Both the position numbers and the translations under genes were made by a program. Below, in pieces: positions 18,801 through 26,447 of a DNA stretch of 49,110 nt (its first letter is position 1; the number at the start of each line of letters is the position of its first letter). Location of the stretch: the NCBI GenBank assembly GCA_017744715.1, contig JAGIAT010000023.1, positions 1 to 49,110 on the forward strand, given 5' to 3'. The notes beneath the pieces are model-generated. The model was given only the letters and a program-made list of their open reading frames with translations, made no database searches and was not told the origin of the DNA. The stretch comes from Niabella sp. (GTDB taxonomy: Bacteria > Bacteroidota > Bacteroidia > Chitinophagales > Chitinophagaceae).

Positions 18801-19091
18801 AATCATCTTCGCTGGGATAATGGCATTGGCAATTCGGATGGGTCTAATAATTCATTGTATTACTCAAAAGGCGATTTCCTGGCATTCCGTGAAGTTACAT
18901 TGAGCTACCGTTTTCCGCAAAAGCTGATCGGCCGGGTCTTTCTGCAAAACCTGGAAGTATTTGGCTCGGTATATAACCTGGGGTATCTCACTCATTACAA
19001 CGGACTGATGCCTGAGGTGTATACCGGCTCCGACCCGGGTTTATATCCCCGGCCAAGACAGGTAATTTTTGGAGTGAATGCAACCTTTTAA
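15837..19091 (+). CDS. SusC/RagA-family TonB-linked outer membrane transporter
   Basis: This protein of about 1084 residues (1102 if started at 15783) imports oligosaccharides across the outer membrane with TonB energy. It has a signal peptide (core LCCFFCFYFLGPVVLNAQ), then a carboxypeptidase-like regulatory domain (GVLTGTVVSEELQPIPGASV). A plug with the SusC signature MEILKDAASTALYGARAANG precedes a 22-strand barrel that ends in the aromatic NATF. The start at 15837 has GGAG seven nt upstream; ATG codons at 15783 and 15864 are alternatives. It is the first gene of a compact series (11-bp gap to susD) whose enzymes all act on sialic acid, so sialylated glycans are the likely cargo. Confidence 0.93.
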   Translation: MFKGLQIIAMKSIALCCFFCFYFLGPVVLNAQKQGVLTGTVVSEELQPIPGASVLVKGTTVGTTTDTGGVFSLPIAQRAAILVVSAVGYKEREIIPGKESHITVTLDSRSDPLNEVVVIAYGKQSRTTLTTSVSKVSSQEFKNAPGVNPLVQLQGKVAGVSLQLSDGQPGANPQIFIRGGSSTSPESDAPLLIVDGIVGQMRNISDLNPDDIESMEILKDAASTALYGARAANGVIIVTTKKGAAGKPKINIKFSTGQDRQAKKYDFLNARDYIYVTRKNIAAYNTTNPQLYLSGGTYGMSTGNPRNSKNTLEFLDVYIKDYGEAYVADLINNQGWETMEDPATGKKLIFKNTDFENVTYQNANRFDVDASVSGGSDKYTYYLGLGHNNQQGIVYGTYYKGYNGLFNGTMKLSNKWSMNTSFSFQLRNANAPNNYTNVVNRSLKTPPTYRLLFEDGTPAPGEGISSFVPRLYEVYYKEKYTDVKVYRYTSKIGANWDILPGLKFTPTFYYFTTEGIENRYEAFSTVYKNRNASANHNFDRQTQLDGLLSYNKQIGQGHRLNAVVGTSYINNYAYRLNGSGRGAPTDYITTLNATVAETQRTSSTKSSEAMMSYFGRADYDYKSRYMLSASLRMDGSSRFAEKRRQAFFPGLSAGWNVHKEAFWDPMLKTISSLKLRSSFGMVGNNNIGAYDAYGQYATGYNYAGQVGILNTTLKNDILVWEKTASFDAGADIGFFNNRVTLILDYYNKLTSNRLFDKPLDATTGFASIKSNYGSIRNSGFEMELEALPVQTRDFSWKVNATFSYNKGVVVKLPANQEDKNRVGGNYIYDPASGSYKKVGGLAEGERFGQRWAYHLLGAYATDEDAANAPRDLNASGRVKLGGDAIWDDLDGNGIIDNNDMIFMGYIRPDKTGGFVNTVMYKNFSLRFVGDWATGHVIDNKFKADVMGSARNNNAALPDVMGPDVWKQPGDRATVPKYTVQSDYDYNFRNHLRWDNGIGNSDGSNNSLYYSKGDFLAFREVTLSYRFPQKLIGRVFLQNLEVFGSVYNLGYLTHYNGLMPEVYTGSDPGLYPRPRQVIFGVNATF

Positions 19092-19102
19092 ATCGTATTG
19101 AA

Positions 19103-20539
19103 ATGAAAAATTATTGCGTACTTATTTTTTTGCTCGCCGGGCTGTTCCTGCTGCCTGCCTGTGAAAAGCTGATCGATATAAAGCCAGACTCCGCCATCAC
19201 CGCAGAAAACTACTGGAATGCGGAGGGCGATGTAACAGGTTACCTTACCGGTATCTATACCAGGTACCGGGATGTAATGAACAATACCTACTACCTGGAA
19301 GACCGGGGTGATGCCTTTAGTCCGGGCCTGGAATCGGGGATGTCTTCTGCCTGGCTGCAGAACCTGACCCCTCAGAATGCACCCAATTGGCTGGATTTTT
19401 ATAACGTGGTGCATCATTGTAACCTGGTACTAAAATATGCTCCCGGTATTGCGTTTACCCAGGAATCAAATAAAATGCGGATACTGGCCCAGGTGAAATT
19501 TATCCGGGCGCATATTTACTTTACGCTGTTGCGTTGCTGGGGCGATGTGCCGGTGGTTACGGAACCTACCGAAAGCGCAGACATGCCCCTGCCTGCAAGA
19601 ACAAAGGCTGCAGAGGTGATTGCGTTTGTCCTGAACGATATTGATGCGGCCATCAGCGCATTCCCGGAAGATAATATTAAAGACAAGGACCTGGCTTCAA
19701 AACAGGCGGCATATGCGTTAAAGGCGGATGTGTTATTGTGGCGTGCAAAAGTACTGAACGGCGGAGCAGCCGATCTTACGGAGGCCATTGCGGCAGCCGA
19801 TAAGGCAGCTGCCGGCTTAAGCCTGGAAGACGAGTTTTCAAAAATATTCAGCACAGACAACCGGAAGGGCAGGGAAGTGCTGTTTGCATTACATTTTGCA
19901 AAGGATGAAAAATCGGACCAGTATAGTAAACAGCTCAAACCCCGCGATATTTTTGTGCAGTCGGCAGTCAATAAAAACGATATACCGTATGCTGTAAGTG
20001 GCGCCCGGAGTCAGTATGCGCCTTCTGATAAATTACAACAGTCCTTTAAGGCCAATGCAAATGATAAAAGAACGAATGTTTCGTTTATTGTTGCTACCGG
20101 TGCTAACAACGCGGTGATCGGCGTATTTGATAATAAAATGCGGGGAACCGTTTATCCGGATAACCGGTATTACGACAATGATATTATTGTATACCGCCTG
20201 GCCGAGTTGATTCTTTTTAAGGCAGAGGCGCTGGCGGCCCTGGGACGTACCACAGAGGCGATCACAGAATTGGATAAGATACGGGTACGTGCGGGTGTTG
20301 GAAGCTATAAGGGAGCAACCGATAAGCTATCTGTAGAGCGGGAAATACTCAGCGAGCGTTTCAAAGAACTGTACCTGGAGCTTAAGCGCTGGCCCGACCT
20401 GCTGCGCTTTCATTTTGAGGGCGTAATTGACGTACGGGCAGAAGTGGCTAATATGAACGGATCAATACCGCTGTTTTTCCCCATCCCCAAAGCACAGATA
20501 GATGTGAATCCTAATTTAATTCAGACGGAAGGATATTAA
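19103..20539 (+). CDS. SusD/RagB-family glycan-binding lipoprotein
   Basis: This 478-residue surface lipoprotein closes the SusC barrel like a lid and hands over glycan. The signal peptide ends in a lipobox with C20 (LFLLPAC). The helical TPR-rich SusD fold is evident from typical stretches such as ITAENYWNAEGDV (about 33-45), RFIRAHIYFTLLRCWGDVP-like sequence (about 132-150) and the C-terminal ILSERFKELYLELKRWPDL (about 415-433). It is 11 bp after susC and 10 bp before the first sialidase, and is clearly part of the operon. Confidence 0.93.
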   Translation: MKNYCVLIFLLAGLFLLPACEKLIDIKPDSAITAENYWNAEGDVTGYLTGIYTRYRDVMNNTYYLEDRGDAFSPGLESGMSSAWLQNLTPQNAPNWLDFYNVVHHCNLVLKYAPGIAFTQESNKMRILAQVKFIRAHIYFTLLRCWGDVPVVTEPTESADMPLPARTKAAEVIAFVLNDIDAAISAFPEDNIKDKDLASKQAAYALKADVLLWRAKVLNGGAADLTEAIAAADKAAAGLSLEDEFSKIFSTDNRKGREVLFALHFAKDEKSDQYSKQLKPRDIFVQSAVNKNDIPYAVSGARSQYAPSDKLQQSFKANANDKRTNVSFIVATGANNAVIGVFDNKMRGTVYPDNRYYDNDIIVYRLAELILFKAEALAALGRTTEAITELDKIRVRAGVGSYKGATDKLSVEREILSERFKELYLELKRWPDLLRFHFEGVIDVRAEVANMNGSIPLFFPIPKAQIDVNPNLIQTEGY

Positions 20540-20549
20540 ATTTAAAACG

Positions 20550-21668
20550 ATGCTTACAAAAATGCTTTTTTCAATATGGTTTTGTGGTCTGGTATTGATG
20601 GCCACCGGATGTAAAAAACAAGGATTGGTTGGGTTTGAGCCCGTAAACCCCAATGCACCGGGACTGGCAGATTCGAATAAATATGTGAAACTTTTTGAGC
20701 GCGGGTATAAAGGGTATGCGCTGTTTCGCATCCCGGCAATGGTGCGTGCAAAATCCGGTACACTGCTGGCCATTGCAGAAGGACGGATGTGCGGTACCTG
20801 CGGTGATGCCGGTGATATTAATATGGTGCTGAAGAGAAGTACGGATGGTGGCAACACCTGGAGCGATTTAATGGTGATCTGGGATGACGGGGAAAATACC
20901 TGTGGCAACCCGGTACCGATCGTAGATGAGGAAACGGGTACGATCCATTTGTTAATGAGCTGGAACAATACCCGGGCATTTGTAACCCGGTCAACCGATG
21001 AAGGGCTTACGTGGTCTGCGCCGGAAGAGATTACTGCCAGCGTAAAAGAAGTGGGATGGACCTGGTATGCAACGGGGCCGGTACACGGCATCCAGATAAC
21101 GGAAGGCGCTTATAAAGGCCGGCTGATTGCGCCTACCTATACTTCTGCAAGCAATTTAGGAAACAAGAGTTATTCGTTTTCCGTTTACTCAGATGATCAT
21201 GGCGCTACCTGGAAAAAAGGTGCTTTGACAAAACAGGGAGATGTTGGTGAGTGCACCGTGGCGGAAACCAATACCGGCCTGTTACTCAATATGCGCTCTT
21301 CAGTATCCAATGCACGGGTGTTTACCACAAGCACCGATGGTGGCTTAACCTGGGGTAATAACCAGTTGCAACCGGATCTTGTGGATCCTAAATGCCAGGG
21401 TAGTATGATCAGTTTTAAACAGAATGGGAGCTGGGTGTTGCTGCAATCCAATGCGGCGGCGCAAACGCGTACGAATATGACCGTGAAAATGTCGGATGAC
21501 GACGGAAAAACCTGGCGTAAAGCGTATACCGTTTTTTACGGAGCCGCTGCCTATTCCGATATGGCCTTGCTGGATGACGGGCATATCGGTTTGATTTTTG
21601 AAAACGGGGATAAGAGTCCCTATGACCGGATCTATTTTAAGCGCATTCCATTATCTAACCTTCAATAA
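20550..21668 (+). CDS. GH33 exo-alpha-sialidase, lipoprotein (first copy)
   Basis: This 372-residue six-bladed beta-propeller enzyme cleaves terminal sialic acid from glycoconjugates with retention. The signal peptide ends at lipobox cysteine C21 (LVLMATGC), so the enzyme is membrane-anchored. FRIP (59-62) supplies the first arginine of the carboxylate-binding triad. Five Asp boxes are visible: STDGGNTW (97-104), STDEGLTW, SDDHGATW, STDGGLTW and SDDDGKTW. The nucleophilic tyrosine is probably Y335 in AYSDM, with a supporting glutamate earlier (GECTVAETN). Only 10 bp separate it from susD. It differs clearly from the second sialidase in this operon. Confidence 0.93.
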   Translation: MLTKMLFSIWFCGLVLMATGCKKQGLVGFEPVNPNAPGLADSNKYVKLFERGYKGYALFRIPAMVRAKSGTLLAIAEGRMCGTCGDAGDINMVLKRSTDGGNTWSDLMVIWDDGENTCGNPVPIVDEETGTIHLLMSWNNTRAFVTRSTDEGLTWSAPEEITASVKEVGWTWYATGPVHGIQITEGAYKGRLIAPTYTSASNLGNKSYSFSVYSDDHGATWKKGALTKQGDVGECTVAETNTGLLLNMRSSVSNARVFTTSTDGGLTWGNNQLQPDLVDPKCQGSMISFKQNGSWVLLQSNAAAQTRTNMTVKMSDDDGKTWRKAYTVFYGAAAYSDMALLDDGHIGLIFENGDKSPYDRIYFKRIPLSNLQ

Positions 21669-21675
21669 CGGCTGT

Positions 21676-23184
21676 ATGAAGATCATGAATTATTTATCAG
21701 GGATCATTTTAGCTATCGGATTAACGCTGGCGGGGTGTAGAAAGGATAAGGTAAGCACTGCTATTACCGTCGATTTTGCTGCCAGCAAAGTGGCACTTAC
21801 CGCCGGCGACAGCGTTCAATTTAAAGAGCTGGCGCAGGGTACCGTTTCAAACTGGCATTGGGAATTTGAAGGCGGGGAACCTGCCGTATCCAATCTCTCT
21901 GGTCCTACCGTAACCTATAAGGTACCGGGAAATTACTCCGTAACGTTAACACTAAGAAATGCTGCCGGTGAAGTAACGCTTACCAGGGAAAAGATGATTA
22001 CGGTAGGTTATAGCCGGGTTAAAGCAGCCTTCACGCAGCAAAAGACAGTAGCGCTTCAAAATGAAAAGCTGCAGTTTACAGATATCAGCAAAGGATTGCC
22101 CGCGTCGTGGAAATGGGAATTTACGGCACTGGCAACCGGCACCGTTATCCGTTCGGATAAGCAGCATCCGCAGCTGAACTTTTCTGATACCGGTTTTTAT
22201 AATATCCGGCTGATCGCATCCAACCCTGACTACAGTGACACCATTATAAAAGAAAAGGCGTTGCACATCATTGACCCCTATACCCTGGTGGCCGCATTTG
22301 GCGCTGATGTGCAGGCCATCTACGAGGGGCAGCGTGTCCGGTTTACCGATCAGTCCCTGGGTATCGCCACGGAATGGGCCTGGGAGATAAAGGGGGATGC
22401 CGGAATATTCCGGTCTACCGAACAAAACCCTTCGGTTCAGTTTGAAAAGGCCGGTCTCTATGCGGTAACATTAAGTATCAAAAATGATGTAGCGGCGCAT
22501 TCAAAAACAGTGGAACGGTTTATACGGGTGATTCCGGTAAACGGATTGGTTGGTTATTTTCCGTTTGATCATTCAATAAACGATGAAGGCCCGTTACAGC
22601 TTGCTGTTACAAAGAGGGGACAGGTTGGTATCGAACAGGCCGGGCGAAATGGAATGACAACCGGTGTAGGCAGTTTTGATGGCAGCGGAGGGCTTATGGT
22701 TGCAGATAATGCCGGTTTTAATATGGGGAGCGGAGACTTTACTGTTTCCGTTTGGATACAATCCTCCAGTACCGTACGGATGATGGTATGGCAGGAAAGC
22801 GGTAAGAATGGTTCAAAGGATAACCAGGCCTGGTTGCGTTTGAACAGTTCCGTTACACAATATACGGCCTTCAACACGGAGGATGCTGCCGGTGGCTCAT
22901 TCCTGGCGCTGGCAGACCCGGGGAATATTGCGGATGGAAAATGGTACCATGTTGTGGCTGTGCGCACGGGATTGGTAACAAAGATTTATATTAACGGTCA
23001 GAAAATGACAGAACGAAGCTCCACCACCGGCATAAAGGAGGTATCCAATGCCGCAGACTTTAAGATCGGAATGCAGGAAGGAGCAAGCAGTTTTAGTAAT
23101 TATTTTATCGGAAAGCTGGATGAGCTGATGGTGTACAAACGCGCATTGAATGATAACGAAATTGCAGATCTGTTTAAATATTAA
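21676..23184 (+). CDS. PKD-repeat and LamG-domain surface lipoprotein
   Basis: This protein of about 502 residues has a lipoprotein signal (LTLAGC, C21), then three PKD-type immunoglobulin-like domains (about 30-110, 117-200 and 207-290; each with a W-x-W-E core and a Y-x-V-T-L type strand). A C-terminal LamG/concanavalin-like jelly roll (about 298-500) follows, starting GLVGYFPFDHS and ending with GKLDELMVYKRALNDNEI. It has no catalytic signature. In this position it probably acts as the surface glycan-binding protein of the locus, the role of SusE/SusF. A longer reading from 21598 would overlap the sialidase; ATG 21676, 7 bp after that gene, is preferred because it gives a proper signal peptide. 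The stop overlaps the next start by one base. Confidence 0.85.
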   Translation: MKIMNYLSGIILAIGLTLAGCRKDKVSTAITVDFAASKVALTAGDSVQFKELAQGTVSNWHWEFEGGEPAVSNLSGPTVTYKVPGNYSVTLTLRNAAGEVTLTREKMITVGYSRVKAAFTQQKTVALQNEKLQFTDISKGLPASWKWEFTALATGTVIRSDKQHPQLNFSDTGFYNIRLIASNPDYSDTIIKEKALHIIDPYTLVAAFGADVQAIYEGQRVRFTDQSLGIATEWAWEIKGDAGIFRSTEQNPSVQFEKAGLYAVTLSIKNDVAAHSKTVERFIRVIPVNGLVGYFPFDHSINDEGPLQLAVTKRGQVGIEQAGRNGMTTGVGSFDGSGGLMVADNAGFNMGSGDFTVSVWIQSSSTVRMMVWQESGKNGSKDNQAWLRLNSSVTQYTAFNTEDAAGGSFLALADPGNIADGKWYHVVAVRTGLVTKIYINGQKMTERSSTTGIKEVSNAADFKIGMQEGASSFSNYFIGKLDELMVYKRALNDNEIADLFKY

Positions 23185-24368
23185 TGATGAAAAGAATGAC
23201 AATGTCCGGTAAAAACAACAAAGGCCGCAACCGGCGGTGGATGTGGGCAGGGTTTATAGCTGTGGCGTTGATAATGAGTGCCTGCGGCGCACGCGTGCAG
23301 TCTCCGGCAATACAGGCGGTAACTGTTTTTGAACCGGGCGCCGTCTATAAATCAACCCGTATACCGGCGCTGGTATATACAAAGCGTGGCTCGCTGCTGG
23401 CCTTTTGTGAAGGCCGTATCGGCACAGCAAGTGATTGGGCGGATATGAACCTGATCATGCGCCGCAGTACCGATGGCGGAAGCAGCTGGGAACCGGTTAT
23501 TATCATCGATTCGATGAAAGGTGGTCCGGTTGGAAACCCAACACCTATCATTGATGCCAACGGAACGGTGCACCTGTTATACCAGCGGGATTATGCAGAA
23601 GGGTTTTATACCTTTTCGAAAGATGATGGTAAATCCTGGTCGAAGCCGGTGAATATCACGGCTACCTACAACGCTTTTAAAGAAGCCTATAACTGGAACG
23701 TGTTAGCGCCGGGGCCCGGACACGGCATTCAACTGAAGAACGGACGGTTGCTCAGCGCGGTGTGGCTGGCCAATTCAGCCCGGTTAACTCCACGAAGAAG
23801 TCATTCACCATCCTGTGTGGCTACCATTTACAGCGACGACCATGGCCGTACCTGGAAGCCGGGTGCAATCATTGCAGACAGCACCGCCGCTATTTCCAAT
23901 CCCAATGAAAGCATGCCGGTACAGTTGTCTGACGGATCCGTGTTGATGAGCATCCGGAATCCATCAAAACGCCAGCGAAGGGCGTTTAGTAAAAGTGCTA
24001 CGGGTGCTGATGACTGGACGGAAATAAAATTTGCGGAGGAATTGTTTGATCCTACCTGCATGGCGCCCATCCTGGCGTTGCCAAAATTAAGGCAAGGGCA
24101 GCAAGCTGCATTATTGTTTGTAAACCCGGACAGCCGGGCCATTGAAAAGCATCCGCGCAGAAACCTCTCTGCAAAGCTGTCCTTCGACGAAGGAGCTACC
24201 TGGAGCTTTAACAAAGTAATTGATGCCGGCCCTTCGGGTTACAGCGATCTTGCTGTAGATGAAAAAGGAACGGTCTATTGCCTGTATGAGTCGGCCTCAA
24301 AAGACCGCGATTTTAATTACCGGCTGGTGTTAAAAAAGTTGCCGGCAAAATGGTTTCAGAAAAAATAG
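23184..24368 (+). CDS. GH33 exo-alpha-sialidase, lipoprotein (second copy)
   Basis: This is a 394-residue sialidase with a Lys/Arg-rich N-terminus and lipobox C34 (ALIMSAC). TRIP (58-61) holds the first triad arginine. Asp boxes are STDGGSSW (95-102), SKDDGKSW, SDDHGRTW and SFDEGATW. The likely nucleophile is Y353 in SGYSDLAV, and the acidic partner region is NPNESMPVQL. Its start overlaps the stop of the PKD/LamG gene by one base, which implies translational coupling. The two sialidases share motifs but differ throughout, so this is an old duplication or separate acquisition rather than a recent copy; they may prefer different linkages. Confidence 0.93.
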   Translation: MMKRMTMSGKNNKGRNRRWMWAGFIAVALIMSACGARVQSPAIQAVTVFEPGAVYKSTRIPALVYTKRGSLLAFCEGRIGTASDWADMNLIMRRSTDGGSSWEPVIIIDSMKGGPVGNPTPIIDANGTVHLLYQRDYAEGFYTFSKDDGKSWSKPVNITATYNAFKEAYNWNVLAPGPGHGIQLKNGRLLSAVWLANSARLTPRRSHSPSCVATIYSDDHGRTWKPGAIIADSTAAISNPNESMPVQLSDGSVLMSIRNPSKRQRRAFSKSATGADDWTEIKFAEELFDPTCMAPILALPKLRQGQQAALLFVNPDSRAIEKHPRRNLSAKLSFDEGATWSFNKVIDAGPSGYSDLAVDEKGTVYCLYESASKDRDFNYRLVLKKLPAKWFQKK

Positions 24369-24444
24369 TCCGGGTAAAACATACGGTAAAAATTTAAAGG
24401 AGCAGTTCCGTTACGGGTAACCGATAAAAGCAGAAAATATACGA

Positions 24445-25386
24445 ATGAAAATAAAAGGATTAATTGCAGCAACATTTAGTACGCTGCACGCAGATGGATC
24501 TGTAAATGTGGATATGATCCCGTTACTGGTAGAGCAGCTGATAACGGAAGGGGTGCAGGGCCTATTTATTTGTGGTACAAACGGGGAAGGGCCCAATCTT
24601 ACCGAAGAAGAGCGGATGCAAATAGCCGAAGCATATGTGAAAGCCGTAAACAAGCGCATCCTGGTATTTGTGCACGTAGGACATACTGCTATAGCGGTAT
24701 CGCGCCGTCTTGCAATGCATGCCCGGGATATCGGGGCCGATGCCATATCTTCTGTAGCGGGCTTTTATTTTAAACCCGCATCCGTTAACAACCTGGTCGA
24801 TTGTATGGCCGCCATTGCCGAAGCAGCACCGGATATTCCGTTCTACTACTATCACATCCCGGCCATTACCGGTATTGCTGTAGATATGATCCGTTTCATG
24901 GAACTGGCCGAGGCGCAGATACCCAGCTTTGCGGGAATTAAATACACCGCAGCTACATTACAGGAGTATCAAAGCTGTTTAAATTATAAAGACGGCAAAT
25001 ACGATATCCTTTTTGGATATGATGAGTTGTTATTGCCGGCGCTTGCTGTAGGCGCAACAGGTGCCATCGGCAGCACCTATACATTTGCAGCCCCGCTGTA
25101 CAATGCCGTCATCCGGGCATTTGAACAGGGCAACCTGGAAAGGGCCAGGGCCCTGCAATGGCAGGCCGTGCAAATGATTTCCTGTTTGCCGGAGTTTGGA
25201 CCCATCCCCACGCAAAAAGCAATTGTAAGTTTAAAAGGACTGGAGTTAGGCCCCTGCCGGTTGCCCTTAACCGCATTGACGGCCGGCCAAAAACAACGTG
25301 TGCAGCAACGGCTTGAATCGGTTCATTTCTTTGAAAACCTGAACCGGATTCAGCAGGAAGATGAATCGATAAAAAATGAAAAATAA
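24445..25386 (+). CDS. nanA: N-acetylneuraminate lyase (DapA/NanA superfamily)
   Basis: This 313-residue (beta/alpha)8 class I aldolase splits N-acetylneuraminate to N-acetylmannosamine and pyruvate in the cytoplasm. K166 in AGIKYT is the Schiff-base lysine and Y136 in YYYHIPA the catalytic tyrosine. The carboxylate-binding motif reads GTNGE (44-48) instead of the commoner G-S/T-T-G-E. The superfamily also includes dihydrodipicolinate synthase; the sialidases, mutarotase and transporter around it, and the YxIPA context of the tyrosine, favour the sialate lyase. A good AAAGGAG lies upstream in the 76-bp gap after the second sialidase. The 3' end overlaps nanM by 11 bp. Confidence 0.88.
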   Translation: MKIKGLIAATFSTLHADGSVNVDMIPLLVEQLITEGVQGLFICGTNGEGPNLTEEERMQIAEAYVKAVNKRILVFVHVGHTAIAVSRRLAMHARDIGADAISSVAGFYFKPASVNNLVDCMAAIAEAAPDIPFYYYHIPAITGIAVDMIRFMELAEAQIPSFAGIKYTAATLQEYQSCLNYKDGKYDILFGYDELLLPALAVGATGAIGSTYTFAAPLYNAVIRAFEQGNLERARALQWQAVQMISCLPEFGPIPTQKAIVSLKGLELGPCRLPLTALTAGQKQRVQQRLESVHFFENLNRIQQEDESIKNEK

Positions 25387-26425
25387 GCGCTGGCTCACAT
25401 TATTCATAGCAACCTGTATGTTGTTAAATCCTGTAGCTGCACAGCAGTTTAAAATCGAATATTGGAACGCATTGCCGGATACTACGGGTTTTGCAGGTTC
25501 TTTTGCGGGAGTGGTCAACAACCGGTTAATAGTTGCCGGCGGCAGCAATTTTCCTGGTGGCGGGGCTCCCTGGCTGGGTTCAAAAAAAGTATGGTACAAT
25601 GCCGTGTTCCTGTTGGAGAAAAAGACGGCTGTATGGAAAAAGATCGGTCACCTGCCCCGGCCGCTGGGATATGGTGTGTCTGTTTCACTGCCCGAAGGGT
25701 TGCTTTGTATTGGCGGCAGCAATGCAGACGGCCATCGTGCGGAGGTATTACTGTTGCAGATAAGGAACGGAATGCTGCAAACAGATACGCTGCAGTCCTT
25801 GCCGCAACCGCTGGCAAATACCTGCGGTGCAAAAGTGGGAAACAGGATCTATGTGGCCGGCGGTATTGCAGCTCCCGATGCAAGCGTAACCTCGGCGGCC
25901 TTTTATGAACTGGATCTTTCGCATGGTTTAAAGCAGGCCAAATGGAAGGCATTGGCTTCCTGGCCCGGTCCGTCGCGTATGTTGGCAGTAGCGGCTGCTG
26001 TTGGGGATTACTTTTATATGTTTAGCGGTGCCCGGCTGGCAAACGGGCAACGGGCTTATCTCCGGGATGCATACCGTTTTTCGGAAAAAACCGGATGGAC
26101 GAAAATAGCTTCGCTCCCATATCCGGTAGTGGCGGCTGCCTCACCATTGATGCATGACCCGAAGCGCCTGTATCTTTTAGGCGGTGATGACGGCAGCAAT
26201 GCCGGTAAGGATCTGCGCGAAGCACATCCGGGGTTTAGCAAAAAAATGCTGGCATACAATTACCGGGAAGATACCTGGTTGGTGCTTCCTGATGGTAAAG
26301 AAGAGATGCCCTTCATCCCCGTAACGACCACCGCTGTAGTGTGGGGCGATCATTGGGTGATCCCCGGCGGGGAAATAAAACCGGGTATTCGTACACCCGA
26401 GGTATTGACCGTTTTAAAAAAGTAA
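25376..26425 (+). CDS. nanM: N-acetylneuraminate epimerase/mutarotase (kelch propeller, NanM-like)
   Basis: This 349-residue periplasmic beta-propeller has a signal peptide (MKNKRWLTLFIATCMLLN, cleaved near AAQ) and kelch repeats with paired glycines (VAGGSNFPGG, CIGGSNADG, YVAGGIAAP, YLLGGDDGS, IPGGE). Enzymes of this type turn the alpha-sialic acid released by sialidases into the beta anomer taken up by the cell. It overlaps nanA by 11 bp and precedes the transporter by 22 bp, which fits this role. Kelch proteins are diverse, so the function rests largely on context. Confidence 0.85.
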   Translation: MKNKRWLTLFIATCMLLNPVAAQQFKIEYWNALPDTTGFAGSFAGVVNNRLIVAGGSNFPGGGAPWLGSKKVWYNAVFLLEKKTAVWKKIGHLPRPLGYGVSVSLPEGLLCIGGSNADGHRAEVLLLQIRNGMLQTDTLQSLPQPLANTCGAKVGNRIYVAGGIAAPDASVTSAAFYELDLSHGLKQAKWKALASWPGPSRMLAVAAAVGDYFYMFSGARLANGQRAYLRDAYRFSEKTGWTKIASLPYPVVAAASPLMHDPKRLYLLGGDDGSNAGKDLREAHPGFSKKMLAYNYREDTWLVLPDGKEEMPFIPVTTTAVVWGDHWVIPGGEIKPGIRTPEVLTVLKK

Positions 26426-26447
26426 TCACCAGGAACAATTACCGATC

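Noticed and set aside
21598..21675. Longer N-terminus for the PKD/LamG lipoprotein
   Set aside because: It would overlap the sialidase gene by 71 bases and hide the lipoprotein signal peptide; ATG 21676 gives a proper signal and a 7-bp gap.
24445..25386. Dihydrodipicolinate synthase (dapA) for the lyase gene
   Set aside because: The superfamily motifs allow it, but the YxIPA context of the tyrosine and location among sialidase, mutarotase and transporter genes favour N-acetylneuraminate lyase.
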